A stretch of DNA of 64,000 nt, from assembly GCF_009727055.1 (NCBI RefSeq), contig NC_052359.1:61118830-61182829 (forward strand), written 5' to 3'. Every line of letters begins with the position of its first letter. The stretch's first letter is position 1. This DNA comes from Benincasa hispida. Lineage: Eukaryota > Streptophyta > Magnoliopsida > Cucurbitales > Cucurbitaceae. This document shows positions 1 through 12,104 of this stretch, in pieces. Below the pieces are notes generated by a model. The model was not told the origin of the DNA. It searched no databases and saw nothing but the letters and a program-made list of their open reading frames with translations. The position numbers were made by a program, and so were the translations under genes.

Positions 1-146
1 CGTAAATTTTGATTTTTCATGCAAAGACCAAGCTTTTTCATGCTTATTCACAAAATTCCCATAATTAGCACATCTTGGTTTAGCTTAAATTTTTTAGGCT
101 CAACTTTTGATTTTTCATGCTTTGGCACATATTTAGATAAAATTAA

Positions 147-1415
147 TCACATTGGGTAAAGCATTTTAAGACATATATGGGGTGACTTTAACAAAAGTAG
201 TCTTATAACTAGATGATAATTTTTATCCATATATCTTAATCCTTTTTTGTCATTACAAGAGTTACCTTTACCTAATTTTTGAGTACTTATAATCAATTTC
301 TTATTACTTTCTTTAGCACATTTAAGCGCATTCACAAGATTTGACTTTATTTCTCAACCTTTAACAAGTTTATTTTTACAAAAAATATCATACTCGAAAA
401 ATTTAGTTTTATCAACAAGAGAAAATTATCTTTTTCTAGAGAAGAATTGCTAGTTAACTCAACAATTCTATTTTTCAAATTACCAATTCCATCATCTGAT
501 TCTAAAAAGTAAGATTCAAATTTCTCATTTTTATTTCTCACGTCATTCAAATCAATTTTCATTCACATGATAAATATTTGAGCTCATCATTCTCAACTTC
601 ACGAGATTTAATCCTATCAATCAAAACATTTTTCTCATCGCAAAGAGAATCATGCACCAATACGTCAGTAGCTCAATTTTTCAAACATGCATTTTCATCT
701 ATCAAATTTTTATCCTAAAAAATCAAGATCTTATACTTCTTTGGTAATTTCAAATATTTAAAGCCAAGCTTTTCAAGACCACATTTTATGCTTTCAAATG
801 CATCATATAATTCATGAAGTTATGGATTTTTGGATTACCTTATTTTCATCACTCTCATCATCGAAGTCATTTTTCGAATGAGCCATTAAGCACAACGGGG
901 ATCCATCACATTTTTCTTTTTACCTCATTTTCATCACTCTCATCACCGAAATCATTCTCCGAATGAGCCATCAAGCACAACGAGGATACATCATATTTTT
1001 CTTTCTCTATTTGGATTTTCCCTTGATTTTGAGAATTATAATTCTCCTTTATATCAAGTAAATCATTAGTATTATATGGAGAATTTTTTAAGCTATATAC
1101 ACTATCAAGAAAATTCCAAATATCATATGTATAACCAATATGTAAAGTTCTATCATATATCTTTTTATCCAATGCACAATTTATGATATTTGTTGTTTTA
1201 GCATTAAAAGTGAGCTACTCATTATTCAAATTTAAATTTGGCAAATCACGCATACAAACATATAAAATATTGAAACCCATAGTAAACATAAATATTTTCG
1301 TTCTCTTTTTCCAAATATCAAAATTTTTACCATAAAAGAAATAAGGTGTATCAATACAATGACCTTCTAAAGTTGCCACATCTTTGGTAATTAAACTTTG
1401 GAAATAATTTTTCAA
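147..1415 (-). pseudogene. Copia (Sirevirus-like) gag relic, 5' part of an element running off the left edge
   Basis: Broken minus-strand gag of a Ty1/copia element. The N-terminal piece (1415-1215) has the motif YGKNFDIWKKR, which matches the usual 'DGxNFxxWKxRM' start of copia gag. The next piece (1172-906) ends in the acidic segment SLCLMAHSENDFGDESDENE, typical of Sirevirus-type gag. Pieces at 562-347 and 335-147 look like the following coiled-coil region and the 'KKGLRYMDKN' segment. The pieces lie in different frames and are separated by stops, so it is a pseudogene. A primer-binding site lies just upstream (1481-1495), which fits a gag start. Pol would lie to the left of the window. 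Family assignment is from motif memory. Confidence 0.7.
842..1013. repeat. 86-bp tandem duplication inside the gag relic
   Basis: Two imperfect copies (842-927 and 928-1013) both start TTTTCATCACTCTCATCA. Each encodes on the minus strand the acidic MAHS segment of gag. They differ by several substitutions, so the duplication is not recent. Confidence 0.85.
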
Positions 1416-1480
1416 AATATCAATAAGATACTTAAAATATCAAAATAATATTTAAAAATGATTTATGTAGAAGAGCTCAT

Positions 1481-1495
1481 TGCTCTGATACCAAT
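1481..1495 (-). other. Primer-binding site, initiator tRNA-Met type (inner copy)
   Basis: On the minus strand this reads TTGGTATCAGAGC, the standard copia primer-binding site complementary to the 3' end of initiator tRNA-Met. It stands just upstream of gag. Confidence 0.8.
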
Positions 1496-1580
1496 TGTAG
1501 AAGTGAAAAACTCAAATAATGGGTATTAATTCAAAATGATTTATGAGGTATTTTTTTTTATCACAAACAAGAGAGTAACC

Positions 1581-1595
1581 GACTCTGACACCAAT
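1581..1595 (-). other. Second primer-binding-site copy, 100 bp from the first
   Basis: The minus strand reads TTGGTGTCAGAGTC, a diverged copy of the site at 1481-1495, exactly 100 bp away. It abuts a TGTATGATC start that is the better candidate for the LTR edge. Confidence 0.65.
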
Positions 1596-3180
1596 TGTAT
1601 GATCAATATGACAACATTTAAAGGGGTGAATAAGGTTTCTTAAAATCGATTGAAACTTTTTCACTAAGTAGGTTCAATCAACCAAATTAATATACTTTTT
1701 TTAAAAGTAATTTAATTAAACAATAGTTTCATACATATGCAATAACTTTAAAGGGAAATTCTTATAAATAGAAAAATCCCAGAAAGTTATATTTAAAAGA
1801 TCCCAACTTTAAATGACCAATTAAGTGACATTAACAAATTCAAGCATCCAATTTAATTTTCATAACAAGGTTGGTAATATAAATATGCAAAGATAAATTT
1901 AACCAACCTAAATAGATAAATGTGAGCAATTAATTTTAAGAATAAATTATGACAATTAATTTCATGCAAATAAATATAATAATAAATTAATTGTAAAATT
2001 AAATAGGAGAGGGATAAAGAAAATGACACTGGAAAATTTTATAGTGGTTCGACACAACCAACCTACATCCACTCTCCAACCTCTTCTTGGGTATGTCACT
2101 CAAATTTGGCTCTTTCCACGATTTAGAGTCGAACCGTTACAAAGTTTTTTTTCGAGTGTAAGAACAAACTCGATCCTTTCTATGGTTGAGGATCAAAATG
2201 TTACAACCACTATTTTTCTGAGATGAAGCAACCCTTACAATGATTTGGAAATGAAGAACAAGATGAGGAAAACTCTCTTAAAGAGTAGATTTACAAATTT
2301 GAGCATTCAACAAATAAATCCTTGCAATATAATAAATCTTTATGGAATAAGATGAAAAGAAAAAATTGAGAGTTTTGAGGAAATAACAATGGTGGTTTTG
2401 AGGATTGTAAAAACATGTAATTGTTGTTAAAATTTTGGAGAAGATGAATTATTTAAAAAGAGAAGGAAGTTGATGAAAATCACATTTTATTTTGACCATT
2501 AGATCATAGAAATGAAAAATTAAGGGTAGAGATTTTTTTCTCTTCAAAAAACTAGTAGTTATATACCATCAAAAAATAAAGTAATAATATATATCTTTTA
2601 AAACCCAACCAAAAAATAAATGTCCAAAACTAAAAACATAAAATAATATTAAATTAATTTTCTTCTAAAACCAATCAAAAAAATAAAAAAATTCACCATC
2701 TGATATTCCTCCATTGCTTCAAGTGATGCATTTCAATTGGTCCACTTTGATGAGAAAACTTTTGCCACATCATGAAGTCGAGATTTTTTTAGTTTGAGTG
2801 ATTCAAATTGCGATGGAATTGTGTTCCAAGCTCTATGCAATAGGCACTTCAAAACACTCAAATTGTTAATAAATTAATTTGGATTCGTTATCATCAAAAT
2901 ATTAATTAATTAATTAAAATCAATTAATTTGAGATTAAGGACCAAAAAGCCAACAAAACAAACAATATTTGATTATGGTACATGTCAAGGTGGATTTAAG
3001 ACCCCAAGGCAAACTGGTCAATACCAACACTATCCATATGTTTGGCCTACCTTTTCAAAATGGCTCAATAGGAATCATTGGAATGAAGACACTTTGTGAT
3101 TTGAACTCTTGGTCGATATCGATTAAGTGGAGTCTTTCATCTATACACTAGTGGATTTAATCGATTAAGTCAAGCCTCCA
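1596..3180 (-). repeat. Probable 5' LTR of the Sirevirus-like element (right edge uncertain)
   Basis: The stretch starts TGTATGATC directly after the second primer-binding site. It contains TTTTATAGTGGTTCG and CTACATCCACTC, a signature I associate with Sirevirus-type LTRs. No coding region is visible in it. The right boundary could not be fixed by a terminal CA plus a target duplication. Confidence 0.4.
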
Positions 3181-4990
3181 AAGTAGACTTCTCTTTGTTT
3201 CAAAAGGAAAAATAAAATCAATAAATAAATATGAAAATTAAAAAATTAGATAAAATAAAATTTAAAATTGAAGATGATCAAATATGATATTTGAAAAAAA
3301 AATATATATTTGATTTTTAAAATTTGAAAAGTGTAATGATATAATTTAGGAGAAAATCAAAATTCATGCTAAAAAAATATAAAAAGGGCAGAATTAATTA
3401 CAATGTAACTGAAAATCTAGATGAAAGCATTTTAAGGTTAAAGAAAAGTGGGAAAAAGAGTGTATTTGCTATATATTTGATGAAATTTCTATTTTGCTAT
3501 TCTTCCTAATGAAATGTTTAAAACAAAAAATAATATGATTCAAAATTTTAAAATATGACTAATTAATAAAAAGGACATATCTTTTTTTTTTTAATCAAAA
3601 TTATAATAAAAATAATCATGAAAACAATTTAAAAATGTATGATTAAGTTATGGTGAACAGAAAGTCTATTATAAATATATAAAGTTAATTAGGAAAAATA
3701 ATATAAGATTTGAAAATTCAAAATAAGATAATTATAAAAACAATTTAAAAACAAACGATTAAGTTAGGATTAAGAGAAAGTATAATATAAATATAAAAGG
3801 TCAATTTAGGAAATGAGTTGGAAAAATTCTAAAAATTCAAACATTTTTCTTAGAGATAGAAGATCGTTGAGATACAAATTTCAATTAGTTCAAACTAAAT
3901 CACTAAATTTATGTTCGATTTTCCGCGTGGAAAGAGATACTTAAGTTCCTGGTGAAAATCTCAAAGGAAATTAATAAATTCGCATTATAAATTTAATAAA
4001 TTAATTACAGCGTAATTAAGAAAGATGAATAATTAATTACAGTAGAATTAAAAGGGTTGGTGAGGATATTTTAGGCTTAACAGAAAATCGACCCACATGT
4101 GTATCATACAATTTGTTATATTTTAAAAGAATTTTGTGGTTTACTATATCTCCAAATAAAAGTGTAATCAATGTTATATATCTTAATTTCCCTTAAATTA
4201 TTGTGAATGTTTTGTTTTCTTTTTTAAGAGTTAATAAATTCTGAATAGTTAGGATTTGAATGTTATCTTTTATTTGAATTACATTTTATATGGATTATTT
4301 TGGTTAATCGAAATTTTGTAATTAATAATCCATAACATCAATTTGCCATTTATCCAATTTCAAAATATTTTTGTCATCTTTTTAAAACAAAGATTCCTAT
4401 TTTGCTATTCTTCTAATCAACCCTTGATTTAACTAATTAGACCCAATTATCGCATGACTCAAATCGACAAAGTTTGCCTACTCGATTGAATGGTCTCGGT
4501 TAATAGGCTATGTCATTTTTTTTGGGACTTAATTAGGTACTCATGACAACTCGCAGTTGGTTCTAAATATAAAAATACGTAATTTCATCATCAATAAGAA
4601 AAATGACGTGATAATTCGTGATTGACTAAAAATTCTCGTCCAACAATAGATAAAACAATATTTATGAGTTTAATGACATTTGAAGTTAAAAGATTTTAAC
4701 CCTCTAATATTTTGGTTGAAGGTATATTACCTAAACAAGTTGAGCATAAGTAAGTTAGAAAAACACCCTTGTTTTGACAAAGTACAAGACTAATGTATTT
4801 TGAGTTTATATATATAGAGTATAGTACTAATATATTTTGAGTTTTTATATATATGTATGTGCACGTGCACATGTATGCTTGAATGATGGATACTTTTCTT
4901 TTAAAGATGTTCCACCAAATCTTCCTTCATATATTTAAATTAGGTTGAATGTAAACTTTAGGCCTTAAAATACAATTCTCCCAATTTTAA
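3181..4990. other. AT-rich stretch, no gene seen
   Basis: Strongly AT-rich with many short A and T runs and no convincing reading frame on either strand. It may be old LTR or intergenic DNA. I see no motif that identifies it. Confidence 0.6.
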
Positions 4991-4999
4991 TTTCATAAA

Positions 5000-6850
5000 G
5001 AATTAAAATACAGTGAAGGAAATTAGGGTTAGTCACACTTACCGGCCTTGAAGAGTCGAATCCTCACGAACTTCGTCCTTCCGATCATGAACACTTCGTA
5101 CAGAAACAAACCTCAATGTGGACACATCACAAATGAAACTCTTGTATTCTCCTTAGGAGTGAGAATTACAGAGAGAGTTGTGGGCTTCTCTGTTGATTTT
5201 TGGGAGAGGGGAGGATTTATTTTTTGTATTTTGTGAGAGAGATTACCGGGAGATCAAAACTAAGAGAATAACCAACAGACCTTCTCTGCGTTAGAAGAAA
5301 CAGGAAGAAGAAGATCTCCTGTAACCTCTCATTCCCACGTACGTGATTAGAGAGAAAACTATGATCGGGAGTTATAACTTCCTCCTTTCATAAAATTTAA
5401 ATTAAATTAAAACTATTTTAATTTAATTAAAAATACATAATTATATAATATTCACTTTATTATATAATATATATTATACTATATGTTATATCTAATATAA
5501 CATATAACCTATAGGTTTTATATTGTATCAAAAACAATATAACCTATAGTTTGAAATCTCTCAATTATTTATGAACATTAAAAAATATAAATCAGATTCA
5601 TATTAAAAATAATTATATGAATTTCATCATATAATTAAGTATTTGAATAATATTCAAATATTTAATTCCTCTCAAATAAACTTTATATTATAATGTATCA
5701 AATACATTATATTAATATATCACATATAAATTAATTTAATTAGTTTATATAATTAATTCCCTAAATTAATTTGAATAATTCAAATTAAATCCACAATTAA
5801 TTCTCAATTATCCTTGTTGAGTTATAGAGAGGACTTTATGGACCTGTAGATTGAAGTTTCAATGGTAAGTTAGATAATTTATTAAACTCCTTTATTTAGA
5901 TTATCCAACATCCATTAACTGTCCGGTTACTCCATTAAAGACCAACAACTGCACTCTTTGCATTATAGATATATTTCTATGTCCATTGGATACAACCAGT
6001 CAATAGCTCGATGACCCTTCATAATTGCTCGAAGTACAGTAGGCCCAAAATTACCATTTCCCCTTGTAGTTACATCTAACTCCTTAAGTACCACTGATCA
6101 CTCTAATGAACAATAAGTCATAGTCCAACTATGACCAAACACCTCTCGGACCCAAGAGAGAATATGGTGCCACATTGTTTAAGCCCCGGAATCAGCCTTT
6201 AAGAACCATTTATCTACTTACCCAGTCATGGCAAGTGAAGGAGTGAATTCTGTCTTGTGTAGCTGTGTTTTCAGCTCCCCAATCAGCCGAATCCCCAAAA
6301 TTGTAAGCATATTGAGTAAGCGAACGGAGCATTCGTACTCATCAAATCAAAGGATTGCCTTCATAGGTAGGAGTTCACAACTCACTCAGGATTCAGGTCA
6401 TGTCACCTATGGTTATCCTGGTGAAATATAAGTTTATACTATTAATGGCGTTATATAATGAGACTATTCATTTCGTGATCCAGTCTTATACAAACTCTTT
6501 GTATAGGATACCCATACTCACATGTCTCCACATGAATGATCAGGATTAGATCATTTGTAGTACTTTACAACACTTTGTAACAACTACAAAGCGAGTTGTA
6601 TCCGTAGTGCACTAGGATAAGGTATCCAACCTTATCCATCTACTACAAACCATTTAGGTTATCATTTAAATATGATCCACCTGTATGTCTCTACATACAT
6701 GTTTAAATTACATAAGATAACGTAGGATATTTGTTTATTGGATTGAGTGTATGCCCATAAAATAACAATTATTTTAATAATAACAATTTGTTTATACAGA
6801 GTTTACAAACTACGAGAATACAAGAAAGATTTAGGACACCAATCCCAATA
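5000..6850 (-). repeat. Copia 3' LTR (left edge approximate)
   Basis: The stretch from about 5820 has the same order of phrases as the LTR at 9721-11796: GACTTTATGGACCT, then ATATATTTCTATGTCCATTGGAT, then a series of degenerate matches. It ends CCCAATA beside a polypurine tract, where related LTRs end CCCAACA. It is therefore a diverged relative of the A/B copia LTR family, in minus orientation. The start near 5000 is a guess from where LTR-like text begins. Confidence 0.55.
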
Positions 6851-6862
6851 ATCTCCCACTTG
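6851..6862 (-). other. Polypurine tract of the copia relic
   Basis: The minus strand reads AAGTGGGAGAT immediately before the LTR, the usual plus-strand primer of this copia type. Confidence 0.75.
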
Positions 6863-6987
6863 TCTTAAAGTTAAGGAAGTGAAATGTATAATATAAATAA
6901 AGTACAAAATACATTAAACTAGGGCATACACTAACCCCAATAACATCTTCCACTTTCCCTAGGCAATATTCTATATATCTCGTAAAC

Positions 6988-7200
6988 CTAGACTTTCTAA
7001 ATGACCCTCGAACACTTTAGCCGTGAGAGCCTTTATAAATGGATCAGCAACATTGTACTCTGAAGCAATCTTCATGACAATCACACCACCTCGTTGCACA
7101 ATCTCCTGAATCAAGTGATATTTCTACTCAACGTGTTTGTCTCTTTGATAACTCGTAGGTTCCTTAGAATTTGCCAAAGCACCACTGTTATTACAATAAA
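6988..7200 (-). pseudogene. Copia RNase H C-terminal relic
   Basis: Minus-strand translation gives degenerate versions of the copia pol C-terminus: a KYHLI segment, then IASE.N.ADPF.KAL, then KVFEGHLESLGL. This matches the ends of copies A (11917-12104) and B (48535-48795). Stops interrupt it. It lies in the right order behind the polypurine tract and LTR at 5000-6862. The upstream pol is missing; at about 7200 the sequence changes to unrelated LTR-like DNA. Confidence 0.7.
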
Positions 7201-7800
7201 GTTGTTATAGTAAATTAACATGTAGCAGAGAAAATCAGAATCAATAAGCACTCTAGTTATACTTAATTTGAATTTAAAACATGCTTCAAAGTAATTATTA
7301 CAAAATAGGGTTTGTTGAACACAATATCTTCGATGAATCCTATTCAACACCAGCTGAGTTCCATGTGAAAGTGCTTCAATCTACAAATAGACTACCATGG
7401 AGATCTTCTCTACTATTCTTTTGCAAGGATTATGTGGTGGAAACACTAAATTGAGCTGGATATAATGAAGATATGAAAAGGGTTTGGGTTTTTGCAGAGT
7501 TCGTCAAGAAGTTCTTGAAAGCATGAATCAATTATTCAACCTAGCACTTCAATTTATATAGCTTTCATCATGCAAATTCAAAGCTTGCATGAAGGCCAGT
7601 TCCTACTTCATGGAGAAAATGAAATTGGATGAATAAGGTGCCTTGCACCATAGTGGACATTTTCCACTTTTGAATTTTCAAATTTGACAAGAAGAATATA
7701 GGTTTACGTGCGCGTGTACTCTATCCCTTGGGCGATTCTCAGGCGATTCACAATTATCAGGTGATTCTCAAGAGATTCGATTGGAGCCTCGATTCGTTTC
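7201..7800. repeat. LTR-like scrap without coding capacity
   Basis: Contains ACATGTAGCAGAGAAAATCAG and a TTCCATG...GGAGATCTTCTC stretch reminiscent of copia LTRs of the C type. No reading frame or edges could be defined. Confidence 0.3.
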
Positions 7801-7985
7801 TTCTAGGCGATTAATTGCTGATGATGATGTGTGAGGGTGATTTGAGATTTATTTTGGTTTTGTTTAGATTTGATAGTGTCTGGGTCTGGTTGTTGGGTCT
7901 GTGGTTGGGTTTTGTCTGGCTTTGGGAGTCGATTTTGGGAATTGGCTAGATCTGGAATTGCGCTAGGTTGTTGTAGCTGACTTGA

Positions 7986-9720
7986 TGGTGCGTAAACATT
8001 CCCCATCACAGTCTGGATCAAGGGTGGTGCGTCAGCCTTATCAAGTTTTAAAGCCTGAGGTTGAGTCGTTTGTGCCTGATGGAAATGCTTCGAGCTTGGA
8101 GATGAAAAGAGTCGGGACGACCCGAATTAAAGAGGTTGAGGGTCTGGTGAAGAGTTTTTTGCCGGAGATGAGGTGGGTGGCTCGAAGAAGGTACGGCTGA
8201 AGGGTGGAGACGTGGTGGAGGAAAGGTTGAGGATGATTCAAGGATCGAACCTAGAACTGGTGTTAAACTGGGAAAGGGAGAACCGGGGGTCGAGTGAACT
8301 GGGGGGGTCTATTATAGTGGTTGAGCTGGATGTGTTGAAGAAGGGTTTGGATGTGTTTGGGCGTGTTGGGCTTGGGAAGGCCCAACTGGAGGTGGAGAGA
8401 GGCGATAAGGAAGTTGAGGCTAGGGTGAAGTCTAGGTCGCGAGGGGGATGCTGCGAGATGAAGGTGGGCTGGAGGAAGGAGAGTTTGGGCTGAGTAGGAT
8501 GGGGGGTACGGTGGACAGGCCGAGATGGGTTGGGCTGGGCGTAGGAAATAAGGCTGGACTGAAGGGGGAGGTACATGGGCTGGGTAGTAAGGTTAGGCTA
8601 GAAGGGGAGTTACATTTTCATCCAGATCAAACGAGTGAGTTTACTGCCGGTTCAGTAAGTATGAAAGATAGGGTTGGAAATGGAGTGGCCGGTTCGACTG
8701 TTTGGAGGCTTGAGTTATAGGCTCGGGAGTGGGCAACTTGGGTTCGAATGGGAAGCAAACGTGGACGGCCTTGTTTGGATTGAATTTGAAGAGTGATCTT
8801 GAGTTTATCCCTCCATTGATTATGAATTATAGAGTTATTGTTGAACCTTGTGAGGAGGTTTTTGATGCAAGTGTTAGTTTATGGGAGAAATATTTGGTAG
8901 CCAGTTTATGGATGCGAAGTTGCCGTATGCTGTGATTTGCCGCCTTATCCAGAGAATTTGGGGACGGGTAAAGATGCCATCAATTACTTTGCTGGAGAAT
9001 GGTCTAATGATATTTAAATTCCTAAAAACGGAATCCCGAGACTGGGTGTTGGAGAATGGTTCGTGGCATCTGGGCGGCAAGCCCATCTTATTGCGTCAGT
9101 GGTCTTCAGGTATTGTTCTTGAAACTTTTGTCTTTGATTCTTTTCCAATCTGGATTAAAATTTAGCATGTCTCCTTGGAGTTATAGATGGATAGGGGTCT
9201 TGCAGTGCTGGCAAGTACTGTGGGGAAACCTATTTCTCTTGATGTTGCTATAAGAGAGAGGTGTAGGTTATCGTACGCTAGAGTATGTGTAGAGGTGGAT
9301 GGGGATTCTTTGATGCCTCCTTCAATAACTATTAGAATACGAGGTCGAGAGTTTATTATCCTTGTGGTGTATGAGTGGAAACTGCATAAGTGTGGTTGTC
9401 GTGGCTCGTTTTGCCATTCTGCGGCTATGTGTTAGAAGAAGAGTGAGCCAAGGGTTCAAGATTTAAGTATTATGGCGATTAATAAGGGGTGTTCGGGGGT
9501 TAAGGGTGGCCTTGGGTGTGAAAGGATGAGTGAAGGTGTTGGTGGTAAGGGAGGTGGTATTGAGGGTAGGAATAGTGGTGCAGGGTGTGATGATGAGTTT
9601 ACTTTGGTAGTCGCTGTAGGTGTGATAGGGGAGTGGTAGGTGGTCGAGCTGGGAGTGGGTCTCCGGGTTCTTCGCTCCTAAGTAGTAGAGCTGTTTATGG
9701 TTCCCCTGGGAGCACGAGGT
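7986..9720 (+). pseudogene. LINE-type ORF1 relic: DUF4283 domain plus CX2CX4HX4C zinc knuckle
   Basis: Plus-strand decayed gene. The best part is 8881-9165, with DAKLPYAVICRLIQRIWGR and VLENGSWHLGGKPILLRQW. It continues in the same frame through two stops into 9187-9435 with GKPISLDVAIRERCRLSYA and VVYEWKLHKC. This order (DUF4283, then the YEWK zinc knuckle) is that of plant non-LTR retrotransposon ORF1-like proteins. The knuckle is damaged: its second cysteine position reads Arg in KCGCRGSFCHSAAMC. The N-terminal region (7986-8720) is G-rich and frameshifted. There is no reverse transcriptase downstream, because the copia LTR at 9721 cuts the gene. The base composition is clearly more GC-rich than the neighbours. 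Confidence 0.75.
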
Positions 9721-11796
9721 TGAAGGAACTCTTATATAAGAGTACCTATGAGGAGAAACAGATCTTTCCAATTCATTGTGACAGAATTTCCATATATGCA
9801 TTCAAACATACAGATATGCATTCATAATGCTAAATTACTGGCATGCTTAGAGAATCAATAAATAAGAGACCAAGAGACCATACCAGTTGAAGACTTTTTC
9901 TTCACAGCAAATCTCGCTTTCGCTGAAATGGCAAGCTATCGTTCAACAACACCTAATCGTCTAGCACGAATAGTCTCCACACGAGCATAAGGAAATAGGG
10001 ACGACACCACCACTCGGAGCCCTCAGTATTCTCGGAGTGAAAATCCAAAGGGTGGGCTTTGTTCGGATTTGGTAGAGGGGAGGAGGAAGGGAGATCGTAT
10101 ACAACGATCAAGCAAGTGGGAGAAAGGCTCGTCTATCGTATAGATAGAATGTTTGATCGTTTAGGTGAAGTATACGATCGTGTAGGAAAAAGTAAGCGAT
10201 CGTCTATACGATCGTTTAGAAAAACTCAGGCACTAAACGATCGTTTGGTAAAAGGTAAGCAATTGTTTAGTAAATAGCGCGTGCGGGTGTAAGCGTTAAA
10301 CGATCGTTCAACACTATTGTATAGGCTCTGATTTTACTAAGCGATGACACACTTCAACACTATGTGTAATCCAATGCTTAATACACTGTGAGCTATTTAA
10401 GCGTCTTAAAGTGATTCTTCATCTTACTCATCCGTTATGCAAACAGAAGAGACGTCGGCCAATTATTCCATAACTGTCCAATTAATAGATAATAAATATA
10501 ATCACATTATACTCATAACTTATGGTTTAATATCATATATTAACCATATTATTTTTCCTCCACTAGATATAAATCATATTTATATCCCATTTCCTCCAAA
10601 TTAATGTATCTCATATATAAAGTTAATTATATAATATATATTTAACTAGTTCAATTATATCATATATAATCGAACTCCCTCTTGTCAATTTAAACATTTC
10701 AAACTGACCCAAAAACTGATTGTCAACTTGTATCCAAGCTACCAAGAGGACCTTATGGACATATGGCACGAAGCTCCAACGGTACGTGAATAACTGACTA
10801 AACTCTTTAGCCATGATATCCACCATCCGTTAACTACCAGACATTCCACTAAAGACTAACAACTAAACTCTTCTTACCATAGATATATTTCTATGTCCAT
10901 TGGATATAACCAATCATCAATACGATGACCCTTCACAGATGCTTGTAAGTATAGTTGGACCAATTTACCATTTTGCCCCTATAGTTACATCTTACTCTTT
11001 AAGTACCACTGATCCCTTTAGTGAACAATACAACATAGTCCTACTATGTGTGAATGCCTTTCGGGCCATGAGAAGGTGTGTGGTGCTACATTATTCCCTG
11101 GGATCAACCCTTAAGGGAGCAATCTATCTACTTACCTCTGCTTCGAGGAATGAGTGAACTCCATCTCATGAAGCTGAGTTCCCAACTCCCAAATCAGACG
11201 AATCTTCAAAGTGATAGGTTTGAGTCGGCGCTCTGACCACTAGCACCCATGCAAATAAAAGGACCACCCTCAATGGCAGGAGTTCCCAACTCACTCAGAA
11301 TTGAGGTCATGTTACCTATGGTCATCCTAGTGAAGTAAAGTCTCTGTCATGAACGGAGTTATATGACAAGACGTTAACACTTCGTGGTCAGATCTTATAT
11401 AAACTCTTTGTATAGGAAGCCCCCCCTCGCATGTCCCCTACACGAATGATCAGGATCAGACCATGTGTGACAAGTCACAAGACTTATAACTATTCCATAA
11501 AGCGGGTCGCATTCATAGCGTTGCCATGATAAGATTTCCTTCCTCTATCCATATACTACAGACCATTTTGGTTATCACTTAAGACATGATCCACTTGTAT
11601 GTCACCACATACATGCTTAAGTTACATTAAGACAACTAGGGATTTTAATTTTATTGTTTTGTGGTAAAGCAAATAAAACATCTAAATGTGCAAAGTCAAG
11701 AAGTGAAGTAAATATCATATATTATATATCACAAGCATTCGTACAAAACTATTTACAAACTACAGAACATGAGACTTTAGGGTATCAACCCCAACA
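9721..11796 (-). repeat. LTR1: 3' LTR of copia element A
   Basis: Starts TGAAGGAACTC and ends CCCCAACA, so it has TG..CA ends on the plus strand. It is bounded on the right by a polypurine tract. It is about 2.08 kb and matches 20106-20596 plus 24337-25656, and more distantly the solo LTR 12105-14245 and LTR3. It contains a block of GATCGTNTAG motifs (about 10090-10345). It lies inside the DUF4283 relic; the left flank is GAGGT. Confidence 0.9.
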
Positions 11797-11808
11797 ATCT
11801 CCCACTTG
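11797..11808 (-). other. Polypurine tract of copia element A
   Basis: The minus strand reads CAAGTGGGAGAT directly before the 3' LTR. Confidence 0.85.
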
Positions 11809-11916
11809 TCCTAAAGTGAAATGGGGTGTACAAAACAAGTACAAAACAATAAACTAGGGCATAAAAACCCAGTACAATAAAATTTTCCACTTACCCTAGT
11901 CCAGTCACGGGCAGTC

Positions 11917-12104
11917 CTATAAACCCATACTCTGAAGGTGACCCTCAAATACTGTAGTCGTGAGAGCCTTCGTAAACGGGTCAGCAACGTTTTGCTCCGA
12001 AGTGATCTTCGTGACGATCATGTCTCCTCGATGCATTATCTCGCGGATCAGATGATACTTGTGCTCTATGTGTTTGTCGTGCATGTGACTCTTGGGCTTC
12101 TTGG
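11917..12104 (-). pseudogene. Copia A RNase H, C-terminal part (left of the solo LTR)
   Basis: Encodes the end of the copia pol polyprotein, with HIEHKYHLIREIMHRGDM, NVADPFTKAL and FEGHLQSMGL before the stop at 11917. The upstream half of the domain lies at 14251 and beyond, because a solo LTR is inserted between. Apart from the insertion this last stretch is open. Confidence 0.85.
12100..12104. repeat. Target-site duplication CTTGG, left copy
   Basis: CTTGG occurs here and at 14246-14250, flanking the solo LTR. Copy B has a single uninterrupted CTTGGAGTTC at this point of RNase H (about 48780), which confirms that the five bases were duplicated. Confidence 0.9.

Noticed and set aside
5400..5560. 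AT-rich inverted repeats as a replication origin or MITE
   Set aside because: Short imperfect palindromes of TATAATATA type recur at the same place in several related copia LTRs, so they belong to the LTR.
8238..8576. Minus-strand Pro/Ser-rich frame of 112 codons
   Set aside because: Mirror of the G-rich plus-strand ORF1 relic; low-complexity translation only.
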